Below are positions 35,663-44,111 of a stretch of DNA of 64,000 nucleotides, piece by piece. The notes under the pieces were generated by a model that did no database searches, was not told where the DNA came from, and saw nothing but the letters and a program-made list of their open reading frames with translations. This DNA comes from Bacteroides faecium (GTDB lineage Bacteria > Bacteroidota > Bacteroidia > Bacteroidales > Bacteroidaceae). The stretch's first letter is position 1. Each line of letters opens with the position of its first letter. The stretch is from positions 186,001 to 250,000 of the forward strand of contig NZ_CP050831.1 of NCBI RefSeq assembly GCF_012113595.1. Direction: 5' to 3'. A program made the position numbers and the translations under genes.

Positions 35663-35764
35663 TTCATACCTTTGAGAAAAAATACTCATCGCAATGAGAA
35701 AATTTTCCCAATGCGATGAGAAAGTTTTCTCATTGCAGTGAGAAAAGGCTCTCATCACAGTGAG
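35663..35764. repeat. 22-bp-period array of imperfect palindromes (array 1)
   Basis: Four units of about 14 bp (CTCATCGCAATGAG, CCCAATGCGATGAG, CTCATTGCAGTGAG, CTCATCACAGTGAG) start at 35685, 35707, 35729 and 35751, exactly 22 bp apart. A weaker fifth (TTCATACCTTTGAG) starts at 35663 in register. Each is followed by an A/T-rich spacer. The array is 58 bases upstream of the -7 box of the DUF3788/AraC/GyrI operon and could be an operator for its AraC-type product. Confidence 0.85.
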
Positions 35765-35821
35765 AATAAATCTTGCACTAAAGACAGCTATATTGGACAA
35801 CTATCTGTCGAAAAATCAGTC

Positions 35822-35829
35822 TATCTTTG
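35822..35829 (+). promoter_or_regulatory. -7 promoter box of DUF3788/AraC operon
   Basis: TATCTTTG, matching TAnnTTTG, 34 bases before the ATG at 35864. Confidence 0.6.
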
Positions 35830-35863
35830 TGATGTCAATTATTAAAAACAAATATAGAATGTC

Positions 35864-36280
35864 ATGAAAGAAGCTTTGCAGATTCCTACTCCCGAAACAT
35901 TGGAAAACCTCATAGGTAAAGATCTCTATAATATATGGTCTTCACTTTGCCAACTTATTGAACAGAAGTACAATATGGAACAATTGTGGAATCATGGCGG
36001 AAAAGCCTGGAAGTACGAATATAAATATCGCAGAGGTGGGAAAACGCTTTGCGCCCTATATGCCAGAGAGCAGACTTTCGGTTTCATGGTCATTTTAGGC
36101 AAAGACGAACGTGCCAAATTTGAATCACAGCGAGCTCTTTTCTCTAACGAAACGCTGAAGATATATGATGAAGCGACCACTTTTCATGATGGGAAGTGGG
36201 TTATGTTCGAGCTGAGAGATACCAGTTTATTCAATGATATGGAGCGCCTTCTATCCATCAAACGAAAACCGAACCGATAA
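35864..36280 (+). CDS. DUF3788 family protein
   Basis: A 138-residue protein matching the DUF3788 pattern: IWSSLCQLIEQKYNMEQLWNHGG, WKYEYKYRRGGKTLCALYARE, FGFMVILGKDER and DGKWVMFELRD. This alpha/beta single-domain family is widespread in Firmicutes and Bacteroidetes without known function. Its stop codon abuts the ATG of the next gene (TAA then ATG), indicating translational coupling to the zinc-ribbon AraC regulator. Confidence 0.88.
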   Translation: MKEALQIPTPETLENLIGKDLYNIWSSLCQLIEQKYNMEQLWNHGGKAWKYEYKYRRGGKTLCALYAREQTFGFMVILGKDERAKFESQRALFSNETLKIYDEATTFHDGKWVMFELRDTSLFNDMERLLSIKRKPNR

Positions 36281-37411
36281 ATGATTGAATCTGAAATAAA
36301 CAAGAAGTATTGCCAAAGTTGCGGGATGCCCTTACGCTTTGATATAGAGAAATATCTGGGTACCAACTCCGACGGTTCGCGAAGTGACGAATATTGCTAT
36401 TATTGCCTGAAAGACGGAAAATATATCGTCGATATTCCGATGTCGGAGATGATTAATATTTGGATAAAATACACCGACAAGTACAATGAATATGCAGATA
36501 CCACATATTCACCGGAAGAATTGAGAACTATACTCAACATGCGTTTACCTAAACTGAAACGCTGGAAACAGAAGTTGGAAACCAGCAACATTCACCACCA
36601 GAAGATTCAGGATATTATCGTTCATATCAATAATCACTTATTCGATTCTTTGGATACAGATATGCTAAGTGACATGAGCGGACTTTCCAAATATCACTTT
36701 AGAAGGGTGTTTCAGACCGTTAGCGGAGAAAATATAGGAAGCTATATACAACGGTTACGACTTGAACATATAGCACATTTATTAGTATCTACTGACTTTA
36801 CAATCAATCAGATTTTGGAGCAGACAAACTATCAGACAAAGTTTAGTCTTGCCAAAGCTTTCAAGAAACATTTCGAAATAACGACTTCTCAATATAGGGA
36901 AAAATACAAGCCGATGCATGACGAACAGCATACGGTTATTGTCCCTGAAATCTGGTCAATTCAGCCAATGAAAATATTCTATATTGAAGTCGGTGAAAAA
37001 TACAAGGATGAGCTTCGATATAAATTAATATGGAACAGGTTGATAAATTATGCCAGGCAGTATAATGAAAGTAAATCGAATTATAAATTTGTCAGTGTCA
37101 GTATGGACGACCCATCCATTACTCCTATGGATAAATGCCGCTTCTATCTCGGAGTAACAATAGATAACATGACACATGACTCTCAACCGGGAATCATGGA
37201 AATCCCCGGTGGTCGTTACGCAATATTCAGGCATACCGGAGATTACTCTTTATTGCACAAATTCTACCGGAGAATTTACGAAGAATGGTTTCCGAAAAGC
37301 AAGTATCGTCCTCAAAGTCCCTTTAGCTTTGAGATGTATATGAATCATCCTGATTCCACTCTCAAAACGGAATTAATTACTGATATTTATATTCCGGTCG
37401 TAAAGAAATAA
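36281..37411 (+). CDS. Zinc ribbon - AraC - GyrI-like fusion regulator
   Basis: A 376-residue three-domain protein. Residues 1-50 hold a putative zinc ribbon (YCQSCGMPLRF and YCYYCLKDGKY). Residues about 105-205 are an AraC double helix-turn-helix (LSDMSGLSKYHFRRVF, TINQILEQTNYQTKFSLAK). Residues about 215-376 are a GyrI-like ligand-binding domain (GIMEIPGGRYAIFRHTG). The zinc ribbon may sense redox state or metal. It lies between DUF3788 and a free-standing GyrI-like gene in one operon. Confidence 0.88.
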   Translation: MIESEINKKYCQSCGMPLRFDIEKYLGTNSDGSRSDEYCYYCLKDGKYIVDIPMSEMINIWIKYTDKYNEYADTTYSPEELRTILNMRLPKLKRWKQKLETSNIHHQKIQDIIVHINNHLFDSLDTDMLSDMSGLSKYHFRRVFQTVSGENIGSYIQRLRLEHIAHLLVSTDFTINQILEQTNYQTKFSLAKAFKKHFEITTSQYREKYKPMHDEQHTVIVPEIWSIQPMKIFYIEVGEKYKDELRYKLIWNRLINYARQYNESKSNYKFVSVSMDDPSITPMDKCRFYLGVTIDNMTHDSQPGIMEIPGGRYAIFRHTGDYSLLHKFYRRIYEEWFPKSKYRPQSPFSFEMYMNHPDSTLKTELITDIYIPVVKK

Positions 37412-37441
37412 TAAATTATCAACACTCTAAAACAATCTATT

Positions 37442-37912
37442 ATGGGAAAGATTTCAGAAATCATGCTATTGAAACAACCGGAACAATTCGCTTTGGCAGT
37501 TGAAGTACGGACAGATATGAACGGAATGTCGAAAGCTATTGGGGGAAATTTCGTAAGGATAGACTCTTTATTTAAAGAACAGAGAGAAGTCACAACAGAT
37601 ATTCCCTACGTTGAATATCCTGACTTTGAAAGTTTGACTGAACAGAATATCAGAATGATTATCGGCCTTAAATCACCCAAAGAATTACAAGGTAAAGAGG
37701 ATATACAATCTATAATAATACCGGAAAGAAAAATAGTTTCCTGTCTGCATAGAGGAACTTATGCCGAGTTGGCTACCCTGTACAATGAAATGATGGAATG
37801 GATAAAGTCCAATGGATACAAGGCTTCGGGAACATCTATAGAGTATTATTATACCGGTCCTGATGCACCCGAAGAAGAACAAGTGACAAGAGTAGAAATG
37901 CCATTGTTGTAG
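37442..37912 (+). CDS. GyrI-like small-molecule-binding domain protein
   Basis: A 156-residue single-domain GyrI/SOUL-fold protein (LKQPEQFALAVEVRTDMNGM, CLHRGTYAELATLYNEMMEW, YYYTGPDAPEEEQVTRVEMPL). Such proteins bind hydrophobic or cationic small molecules or hydrolyse cyclopropanoids. It follows the AraC-GyrI fusion after 30 bases and may sequester the same ligand. A strong terminator follows. Confidence 0.88.
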   Translation: MGKISEIMLLKQPEQFALAVEVRTDMNGMSKAIGGNFVRIDSLFKEQREVTTDIPYVEYPDFESLTEQNIRMIIGLKSPKELQGKEDIQSIIIPERKIVSCLHRGTYAELATLYNEMMEWIKSNGYKASGTSIEYYYTGPDAPEEEQVTRVEMPLL

Positions 37913-37943
37913 ATATTCCCTTAATACTTCCTTCGACAATGAA

Positions 37944-37984
37944 GCGGAGACTATTTCTTCATAGTCTCCGCCCTCATTTTTTTC
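37944..37984 (+). terminator. Rho-independent terminator of DUF3788/AraC/GyrI operon
   Basis: GCGGAGACTAT (37944-37954) pairs perfectly with ATAGTCTCCGC (37961-37971) across a 6-nt loop, followed by CCTCATTTTTTTT. Confidence 0.92.
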
Positions 37985-38009
37985 GGCATTTTCTCTATTG
38001 CATATCTAT

Positions 38010-38888
38010 TCAGATACTCTCCCAAAGAAGTTTATTCTCCTGGCAGTAGAACGTCAATTTACCACCATCCTTCAACCAGGAAAGATAGGAACGGACTGTA
38101 CTTCCCACCAATACATATTGCTCGATAGTCATTGTCAGATTATATTTCTCAAAAACCTTTTGAAGAATACTATCACCGTCCAGCGGCTTTTTACAAATAT
38201 CCAGTAATCCGTCAGCTATCTCGTACACTTTAGCCCGGTTGAGGGCAACAAGTCCTCTAATATCCGAAGTAACTTCCGCATGCGCCGGAACAAACATAGC
38301 CGCTTGCATATTTTCCACCTTATCCAATGTGTCGAGATATCGGGCAACATCATAAATAAACGAAACCTGATACTTCTCCAATGTAGTTTGGCTACTAATG
38401 CAATCAGCTAGAAAAACCGTATTGTCGGGAGTACGTAACCCTATCATATCAAAAAAATGTCCCGGAAGAGGTATAACTTCCAGTTCTTCAGGAAAATCAT
38501 TATCCGTTAATTCCACTGCCTTACTTTCTTTAGCAAGCAAGAACTTACTTCTTAACTCTTTACACGGATAACCGCCATATAGGAAAGAAGGCTCTAAGAC
38601 AGGATAATTAGTAAATGCAGTTTCAATGCCGTTCGTAAAAATCGGACAACCCGTCTGTTGTTGCAGATAATGATTGCCGCCGATATGGTCAGCATTAGAG
38701 TGCGTGTTAATGATAGCTTTGATTTCCCAGTTGTTTTGAGCTGCAAGTTTCAAAACTTTCTTACCTGCTTCTTTATCATTACCACTATCTATCAAGTATA
38801 TATCTTTATCATTTTGTTTATATACTCCTATTTTCGCAGGACAATTTATATAATAGCTCTGCTTTCCGATTTGCTCCAGTTCATACAT
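38010..38888 (-). CDS. MBL-fold metallo-hydrolase
   Basis: A 292-residue metallo-beta-lactamase-fold protein with the metal motif INTHSNADHIGGNHY (HSNADH), the later metal ligands in LPGHFFDMIG and FLADCIS, and VPAHAE. The first His pair is HxNxDH instead of HxHxDH, so one canonical His is Asn; this may change metal content. The C-terminal 90 residues form a helical extension (MTIEQYVLVGSTVRSYLSW). Probably a hydrolase of a thioester or lactone. Confidence 0.88.
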   Translation of the reverse strand: MYELEQIGKQSYYINCPAKIGVYKQNDKDIYLIDSGNDKEAGKKVLKLAAQNNWEIKAIINTHSNADHIGGNHYLQQQTGCPIFTNGIETAFTNYPVLEPSFLYGGYPCKELRSKFLLAKESKAVELTDNDFPEELEVIPLPGHFFDMIGLRTPDNTVFLADCISSQTTLEKYQVSFIYDVARYLDTLDKVENMQAAMFVPAHAEVTSDIRGLVALNRAKVYEIADGLLDICKKPLDGDSILQKVFEKYNLTMTIEQYVLVGSTVRSYLSWLKDGGKLTFYCQENKLLWESI

Positions 38889-38940
38889 AAATAAACAGGT
38901 ATAAATGTTTAACCTACATTTTTTATTTCATTCCATAATA

Positions 38941-40506
38941 CTACTTTGCAACTTGAAAGAGTACAGTGCTTTTATCAGCATCCATCCATTCCGACATCAA
39001 GCGATAGTATGCCGGATATTCTGCCGGAGTTATCAATTGCTTTTTCAGTTTCAAGGTACGGACAATTTCTATTTCATCTGCCGTTCTTTTCACTGTAACT
39101 TCTATGCTACCGACAGGATTTTCAATCTTTTTATCAGTCGGTAACACTACCGGTTTCATCCCATCGGTAACTTTCACAATACAAGTATAAGTTTCATCGG
39201 GCAAGTATCGCAATAGCAGATTAACCGGACGAGTTGTATTCATAGTTGTTGAACGTCCTTCATAAGCAGCCCAGCCGCTCCGCGCCTGGGGCAGTTCGAA
39301 TCTCCGGTAACCTGCTTCCAAAGCTTTTCCGGTTTTTGCAGTCACCCGCAATGTGTCGGTTTGCGAAATAATATGAGAAACCGTTTTTAAAGCTATTGGT
39401 TGAGCGTCCATATTGACAACTGAAACAAAATCCTGCATATCAGCAATTGCATTATCAGTAACAAACAGTTTGCTGACAGCAGCAAGTCCCGCTGCATCCT
39501 TATTCACTGTTTTAGGAAAAACAACCTTTATTTCAGTCTGAATATCGCTTGCTTGCTGCAAAGCAGCCAACAAAGCCGCTTTCTCCGCTTCCGTCCCATA
39601 AGCCGAGCGAATCACTTCGGCTGCCGGACGCAAACGGTATCCGGTTTGCGACAATGACAAACGGCAGTTTCCTAATCCTTGTACGTAAGCAGTGAGTTGT
39701 TTCGTTTTTTGCTCCGGGCTTTGTGCGTTGGCAGTCAGTTTCTTTGCCAATTCTGAAACTTCCCTTCCGTTACTCTCGAATTGTTGTTTAATCACCTTCA
39801 AGGCATGGCCTTTTGAAGCATAAGTAGAAGCTACAATAGCCTGCACATTGCCTGCCGGCAAAGAAACGTCAAGCATATAAGGACGTGGTTGCACATTCTT
39901 CAATGTCCAGGTCACTGTTTTTACACCACCCGCAGTTTTCACTGCCGGAGCAGTCTTTCCATTCAATAATTCGTAATGCAAAGACTTACTTTCGGGCACT
40001 GACAATGAAAGTACATATTCTTTGATTGGAGAAAGTTCTTCCACCTGTTCGCACACGTCCAGTTCGGGTAGATAGCCCGGGCGGGTAATAACAGAGTAAT
40101 CCAGATAAATAGTAGCTCCCAACTCCAATCCGGTATGGACTACGACCATTTCTTTCAAACCATTATATGCCGGAGCATCGGCTGCCGCAGAAGGAAGTAC
40201 TTCCACAAAAGCATTTTCGGGTGTCTTTACAATATTGCCGTCTTTCTGACGGGTGTAAGATTCGTGAATCTTCAATTCCTGAAACTCCGGATTATAAATA
40301 ATAAAACTTTCACCATACAGACGATTCATTGCTGCATGAGTAAATAGTGTCAGTTCCTTTTGTACACGCATCTCCTGGCTACCATCAGCATGCAAAATGT
40401 AAGTTTTGTGCAATTTCCCAAATTCGGCTTCGGATGCCGCTTTCACCGGAGCTACTGTAAGCAGCAGTACTACCAGTGTAATTATATAATAATGTATATT
40501 TTTCAT
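38941..40506 (-). CDS. DUF3857 protein with degenerate transglutaminase domain
   Basis: A 521-residue exported protein (signal peptide MKNIHYYIITLVVLLLTVAPVKA). Residues about 25-230 resemble the DUF3857 beta-domain (LYGESFIIYNPEFQELKIHESY). The following region resembles a transglutaminase-like domain but lacks the catalytic Cys motif seen in its neighbour; at the equivalent place it reads VIRSAYGTEAEKAALLAAL. It is probably a non-catalytic paralogue or partner, encoded six bases after the larger paralogue. Confidence 0.82.
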   Translation of the reverse strand: MKNIHYYIITLVVLLLTVAPVKAASEAEFGKLHKTYILHADGSQEMRVQKELTLFTHAAMNRLYGESFIIYNPEFQELKIHESYTRQKDGNIVKTPENAFVEVLPSAAADAPAYNGLKEMVVVHTGLELGATIYLDYSVITRPGYLPELDVCEQVEELSPIKEYVLSLSVPESKSLHYELLNGKTAPAVKTAGGVKTVTWTLKNVQPRPYMLDVSLPAGNVQAIVASTYASKGHALKVIKQQFESNGREVSELAKKLTANAQSPEQKTKQLTAYVQGLGNCRLSLSQTGYRLRPAAEVIRSAYGTEAEKAALLAALQQASDIQTEIKVVFPKTVNKDAAGLAAVSKLFVTDNAIADMQDFVSVVNMDAQPIALKTVSHIISQTDTLRVTAKTGKALEAGYRRFELPQARSGWAAYEGRSTTMNTTRPVNLLLRYLPDETYTCIVKVTDGMKPVVLPTDKKIENPVGSIEVTVKRTADEIEIVRTLKLKKQLITPAEYPAYYRLMSEWMDADKSTVLFQVAK

Positions 40507-40512
40507 TCTGCT

Positions 40513-42468
40513 CTACTTTTTAATCACTAAATATTCACCATATGCCTTATGGGCATTCACTGCATTGCGGAAACTATCCCAGTCGGAAGCCTCATAGACA
40601 CGTTTCTTCAAGGCTAGTTTGTTGTGAAGCAACACTTTGTTTCCTTGCTGTGCCAATGAACCTTCAAAATCGGCTCCCGTACCTTGCATTGTTTCATTCT
40701 TGTCGGCATTCGCCAGTTTGTATCCTGCCGGAAGCTGAATCGTTTCATCCAGTTCGACCAGACGCGAGCATCCATCTTTGAAACCATACTTACGTTCTTT
40801 CAGCGAAGTGTCAATTCGCAAGTAAGAACGTACCTGATTATAAAGGTTATTCATCACCAACGGACGGAAGAACATCTCCTTCTCGCCTTTCAATGCATAA
40901 CCAGGTATTTCGTAACGGAAAGTGATTTTTATAGGTGCTGCCTGATAGTCTTTAGGATTCTTACCGTAGTCTACACTCAACAATTTGGCTTTTGGAGATA
41001 TGGCTAAGAGCTGTCTTTCCATCGTATTTTTCCATTCGCTCTGAAATCCGGTAGTAAAGATGCGGCGAATATTGCTGTCGCTCTGCCCTTCGGCGGTAAG
41101 AGTGAAAGTACCACGCAGAGTACCGTCCACATCCAAACGGTTATCGGCTTTGATACGCATATAATGATTTTCGGGAGCTGAAAGCGGAGTGATGCACAAA
41201 TCAGAACCTTCGGGCACACCCGGCAGATAGTTCTGCTGCTGTTCGGCACTGCTCCACAATTCGCGACAGAAAGGAACCCAGGTAGGGTCGAGTGGCATAT
41301 ACGTTCCGTTATTTAGTTTCACTACTGCCACACAGTGATTAAAATGGTCGGCAGGAATACTCTCCACACGGCTGCCCGCCATTGTCATAGCCGGATAGGC
41401 TTCGAAACCTGCCATACGCAAGAAGGAAATCAGTGTGCCTGCTATGTCTTTACAGACCCCGCAACGGTCGGTATAATTCATTTTAGTATTGTGAAGTGTG
41501 AACCCCTCTCCTTTTCCCATGGATATGCCGGAATAACGGATATTATCGGCCACCCAATGAGTCAGCACGGCAATCTTTTCCATCTCGGTTTTCTTGCCTT
41601 TTATCAGTTCGTCCACTTTTTTCTGTGCTTCGGGCAGTGGGGCAAAACTGCCATAGTCTTCGTTCACTTTATTGAACCACAAGGACTTGTCTTTCCATTG
41701 GGGAGTAGAAGACATCATCAGTTTGGGAGCCGCATCAAAAAAGTCTACCATATTCGGTTCTCTGACGAAAGGCATCACATTATCCATTGTAAAAGTGTAC
41801 ACCTTACTATTGTCTTCATAACGCATGGATGAAGCACATTCGCCCTGATAGAACTGGAATTGCAATTCTTTTTCCATAGGGACAGCCACTTTATAAACTT
41901 TACGCACGGTGGGGACACTACTCCAAAAAGGAACAATATCATAGAATTGTCCGCGCATAGGCGGGATAAAACGTGAATCATCTTCATCTCCGGCTCCGAG
42001 CAACGCATAAGTAAAACCTTTCTTAGCTATCTCATAATCCACGATATCACCGGGGTGTAAAGCACCGATTTCGAGCATAATCTGTCTCGCTCCCCAATAA
42101 ATAGCCCGGGCAGGAGCGGCATAATCACAGGTTTTCTTTACATCAAGTTCATCCACCTGCCCATTGGCACGGTAAACGGTCGCACGTTTGAATTCAGCAT
42201 AAGCGGTCAGAGGGTCATAATCGTATTTAATTACCCGGTTAGCTACTGCCCCTTTCGGAGTTTGCACTTTAATCACTTTGCACACAGCAAACGAGCCTTG
42301 TCCGGTAGGCTGGACAGATACCAGCGTGCTATCCAGTAATGTCACGCAATCGGATGTTTCATAAGTCTTTCCCTTCGCAGTATTTTCATAAGGTTTCCAG
42401 CTTTGAGCGAATGCCGTAGCCGAAGTAAGAAGGAAACAAGCTAATGTAATTGATAGTTGTTTTCTCAT
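40513..42468 (-). CDS. DUF3857 and transglutaminase-like protein
   Basis: A 651-residue periplasmic protein (signal peptide MRKQLSITLACFLLTSATAFAQ). The DUF3857 domain covers about 50-235. A transglutaminase-like core (about 285-400) carries a complete Cys-His-Asp triad: DRCGVCKDIAGTL (Cys near 335), HFNHCVAVVKL (His near 375) and MPLDPTWVPF. The C-terminal beta domain (about 430-650) is common in the family. It probably cleaves or crosslinks a peptide in the envelope. First gene of a two-gene operon. Confidence 0.88.
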   Translation of the reverse strand: MRKQLSITLACFLLTSATAFAQSWKPYENTAKGKTYETSDCVTLLDSTLVSVQPTGQGSFAVCKVIKVQTPKGAVANRVIKYDYDPLTAYAEFKRATVYRANGQVDELDVKKTCDYAAPARAIYWGARQIMLEIGALHPGDIVDYEIAKKGFTYALLGAGDEDDSRFIPPMRGQFYDIVPFWSSVPTVRKVYKVAVPMEKELQFQFYQGECASSMRYEDNSKVYTFTMDNVMPFVREPNMVDFFDAAPKLMMSSTPQWKDKSLWFNKVNEDYGSFAPLPEAQKKVDELIKGKKTEMEKIAVLTHWVADNIRYSGISMGKGEGFTLHNTKMNYTDRCGVCKDIAGTLISFLRMAGFEAYPAMTMAGSRVESIPADHFNHCVAVVKLNNGTYMPLDPTWVPFCRELWSSAEQQQNYLPGVPEGSDLCITPLSAPENHYMRIKADNRLDVDGTLRGTFTLTAEGQSDSNIRRIFTTGFQSEWKNTMERQLLAISPKAKLLSVDYGKNPKDYQAAPIKITFRYEIPGYALKGEKEMFFRPLVMNNLYNQVRSYLRIDTSLKERKYGFKDGCSRLVELDETIQLPAGYKLANADKNETMQGTGADFEGSLAQQGNKVLLHNKLALKKRVYEASDWDSFRNAVNAHKAYGEYLVIKK

Positions 42469-42476
42469 GTTTTTTA

Positions 42477-42508
42477 CTTACATTTTATTTATAAGAACAA
42501 ATGTAAGT
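42477..42508 (-). promoter_or_regulatory. Inverted repeat overlapping -7 box of DUF3857 operon
   Basis: ACTTACATTT (42477-42486) and AAATGTAAGT (42499-42508) are perfect inverted repeats. The minus-strand -7 box TACATTTG lies at 42498-42505 inside the promoter-side arm, so the repeat may be an operator or a leader hairpin. Confidence 0.55.
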
Positions 42509-42609
42509 AAAATCTTTGAGTATGCGAAGTTTATCTCCTATATTACTTGTTTCGTCATGAGTAATCAGGGCGTTCGTCGAATAATTCTATGGCTGAGGCT
42601 ATTTTGACT

Positions 42610-42617
42610 TACCTTTG
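42610..42617 (+). promoter_or_regulatory. -7 promoter box of small HMA-like gene
   Basis: TACCTTTG lies 28 bases before the ATG at 42646 and excludes the upstream in-frame extension. Confidence 0.55.
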
Positions 42618-42645
42618 CGTTCAGAACAAAAATAAAATAGCAACC

Positions 42646-42864
42646 ATGGAAGAGCAAATACTTATTTTCCGCACTTCAGTAAAAAATGTACGAGATATAA
42701 AACATATCTCGGCGCTTTTCACCCTGTGTCCGCAAATCTACAAATGGAATGTAGACCTTGAGAACTGGGAGAAAATATTAAGAATAGAATGTCAGGGAAT
42801 TACCTCGACTGAAATATTAAAAGCATTACGCGCAATCAACATTTATGCACAGGAATTGGAGTGA
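42646..42864 (+). CDS. Small protein with ferredoxin-like/HMA-like pattern
   Basis: A 72-residue protein starting MEEQILIFRTSVKNVRDIKH. The beta-alpha-beta pattern (ILIFRTSV, then a helix, KWNVDLENWEKILRIEC, then TSTEILKALRAINI) resembles heavy-metal-associated domains but lacks the CxxC motif. A metal-independent ferredoxin-like fold of unknown role is likely. The frame is open to 42589, but the -7 box falls inside that extension. Confidence 0.7.
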   Translation: MEEQILIFRTSVKNVRDIKHISALFTLCPQIYKWNVDLENWEKILRIECQGITSTEILKALRAINIYAQELE

Positions 42865-42891
42865 AGCAAAGAAAGAGAGACTATCCGCGAC

Positions 42892-43134
42892 TTAATAACG
42901 AGGCAAGTCTCTTACTTCTTCATAATATTTCTCTATTCCTATCTCTTGCATCCGCTTATTGATTGCAACAAATCTTTTGTATAGATGCTCGTCAAAGCCT
43001 GTATTTTCACAAGGAAACCGGCTGCACTGGAAACAATAATCCACCTGGTTTTCTTCGCTGCACACACGGACATTGCAGGTTTTGAACAACTTGCATTTTT
43101 CCTTTCTGCAAACTATGATTCTGAATCCAATCAC
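42892..43134 (-). pseudogene. C-terminal remnant of a DUF3795 protein
   Basis: An 80-codon frame with the Cys-rich signature of DUF3795 (CRKEKCKLFKTCNV, DYCFQCSRFPCENTGFDEHLYKRF). Full-length members have about 40-50 more N-terminal residues with further cysteines. Here an in-frame stop lies two codons before the first possible GTG start, and no ATG is available. It is therefore probably a truncated gene, although translation from GTG is possible. Confidence 0.6.
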
Positions 43135-43251
43135 ATCAATTTACATTAAGTTCACTTCAAATATGTAATAAAATTAATATTTTGCATAATAGATTGTTCT
43201 TTATAACTTGTAATATTGCATCAATTATTACTAATCTAAAAAAAATAGAAG

Positions 43252-43659
43252 ATGAATCACTTATTAGGTCAAGGGTACGCAATGATCGCCCATACAGGAG
43301 ATACGCTAGTGAATGTAGGAACTACAATTTGTGGACTTGTTTTAGCATTTACAAATACTTCGAATGAAGTTGCCTGTTATCATTTACCCTATATGGATTG
43401 CAGCAGGGTGCATTTAGGCAAGTTAATGGATATTGTAGGGCGGATTGGTCCCGTTTCGAGAATCATCGTTATTTCTAATGACTTTTTTAATGAGGAAGAT
43501 AAAATTTGTTGTACTGCAGCAGTCAGACAAATAAAAGAGCTTTTTAGAGTCAAAACAGACTATTATATTCAACCAGAAGTGCTAGTAGGAGACATTTATG
43601 TTCGCTTAAAACAGGAAGACATTGATATCTTAGGAACTTTACGAGAGGTGTCCTACTAA
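43252..43659 (+). CDS. CheD-like putative cysteine deamidase (copy 1)
   Basis: A 135-residue single-domain protein not matching common annotated families by eye. It has a Gly-rich start (LLGQGYAMIAHTGD), a Thr/Cys segment VGTTICGLVLAF with Cys27, and His44 in VACYHLPYMD. The 17-residue Cys-to-His separation and preceding Thr match CheD glutamine deamidases, including the numbering in the Thermotoga enzyme. No chemotaxis gene is nearby. The rest (LMDIVGRIGPVSRIIVIS, AVRQIKELF) also fits the CheD beta-alpha pattern. Homology is inferred, not shown. A close duplicate follows 44 bases later. Confidence 0.75.
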   Translation: MNHLLGQGYAMIAHTGDTLVNVGTTICGLVLAFTNTSNEVACYHLPYMDCSRVHLGKLMDIVGRIGPVSRIIVISNDFFNEEDKICCTAAVRQIKELFRVKTDYYIQPEVLVGDIYVRLKQEDIDILGTLREVSY

Positions 43660-43703
43660 TTGATAATAATGTACCAGTTATTACTTATCTAAAAAAATAG
43701 AAG

Positions 43704-44111
43704 ATGAATCACTTATTAGGTCAAGGGCATACAATGATCGCTCATACAGGAGACACGTTGGTGAATGCAGGAACTACAATTTGCGGACTTGTTTTAGCAT
43801 TTACAAATACTTCGAATGAAGTTGCCTGTTATCATTTACCCTATATGGATTGCAGCAGAGTACATTTAAGTAAGTTAATGGATATTGTGGGACGGATTGG
43901 TCCCATTTCAAGAATCATCATTATTTCCAATGATTTTCTTAATGAAGAAGATAGAATTCGTTGCACTATGGCAGTCAGGCAAATAAAAGAACTTTTTGGA
44001 GTCCAAACAAACTATTATATTCAATCAGAGGTTCTAGTGGGAAGTATTTATGTTCGTTTAATACATAGAGATATTGACATTTTGGGGACTCTGAGAGAAG
44101 TATCTTACTAA
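43704..44111 (+). CDS. CheD-like putative cysteine deamidase (copy 2)
   Basis: A 135-residue tandem duplicate of the preceding gene, differing at about 20 positions, mostly in the C-terminal half. Cys27 and His44 with their flanks are unchanged. The duplication unit is 452 bp and includes the upstream stretch ending AAAATAGAAG before the ATG. Divergence outside the putative active site suggests both copies are under selection and may act on different partners or form a heteromer. Confidence 0.75.
   Translation: MNHLLGQGHTMIAHTGDTLVNAGTTICGLVLAFTNTSNEVACYHLPYMDCSRVHLSKLMDIVGRIGPISRIIIISNDFLNEEDRIRCTMAVRQIKELFGVQTNYYIQSEVLVGSIYVRLIHRDIDILGTLREVSY

Noticed and set aside
35663..35764. CRISPR array
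   Set aside because: The units are 14-bp imperfect palindromes with 8-bp spacers, far too short for CRISPR repeats and spacers, and no cas gene is present.
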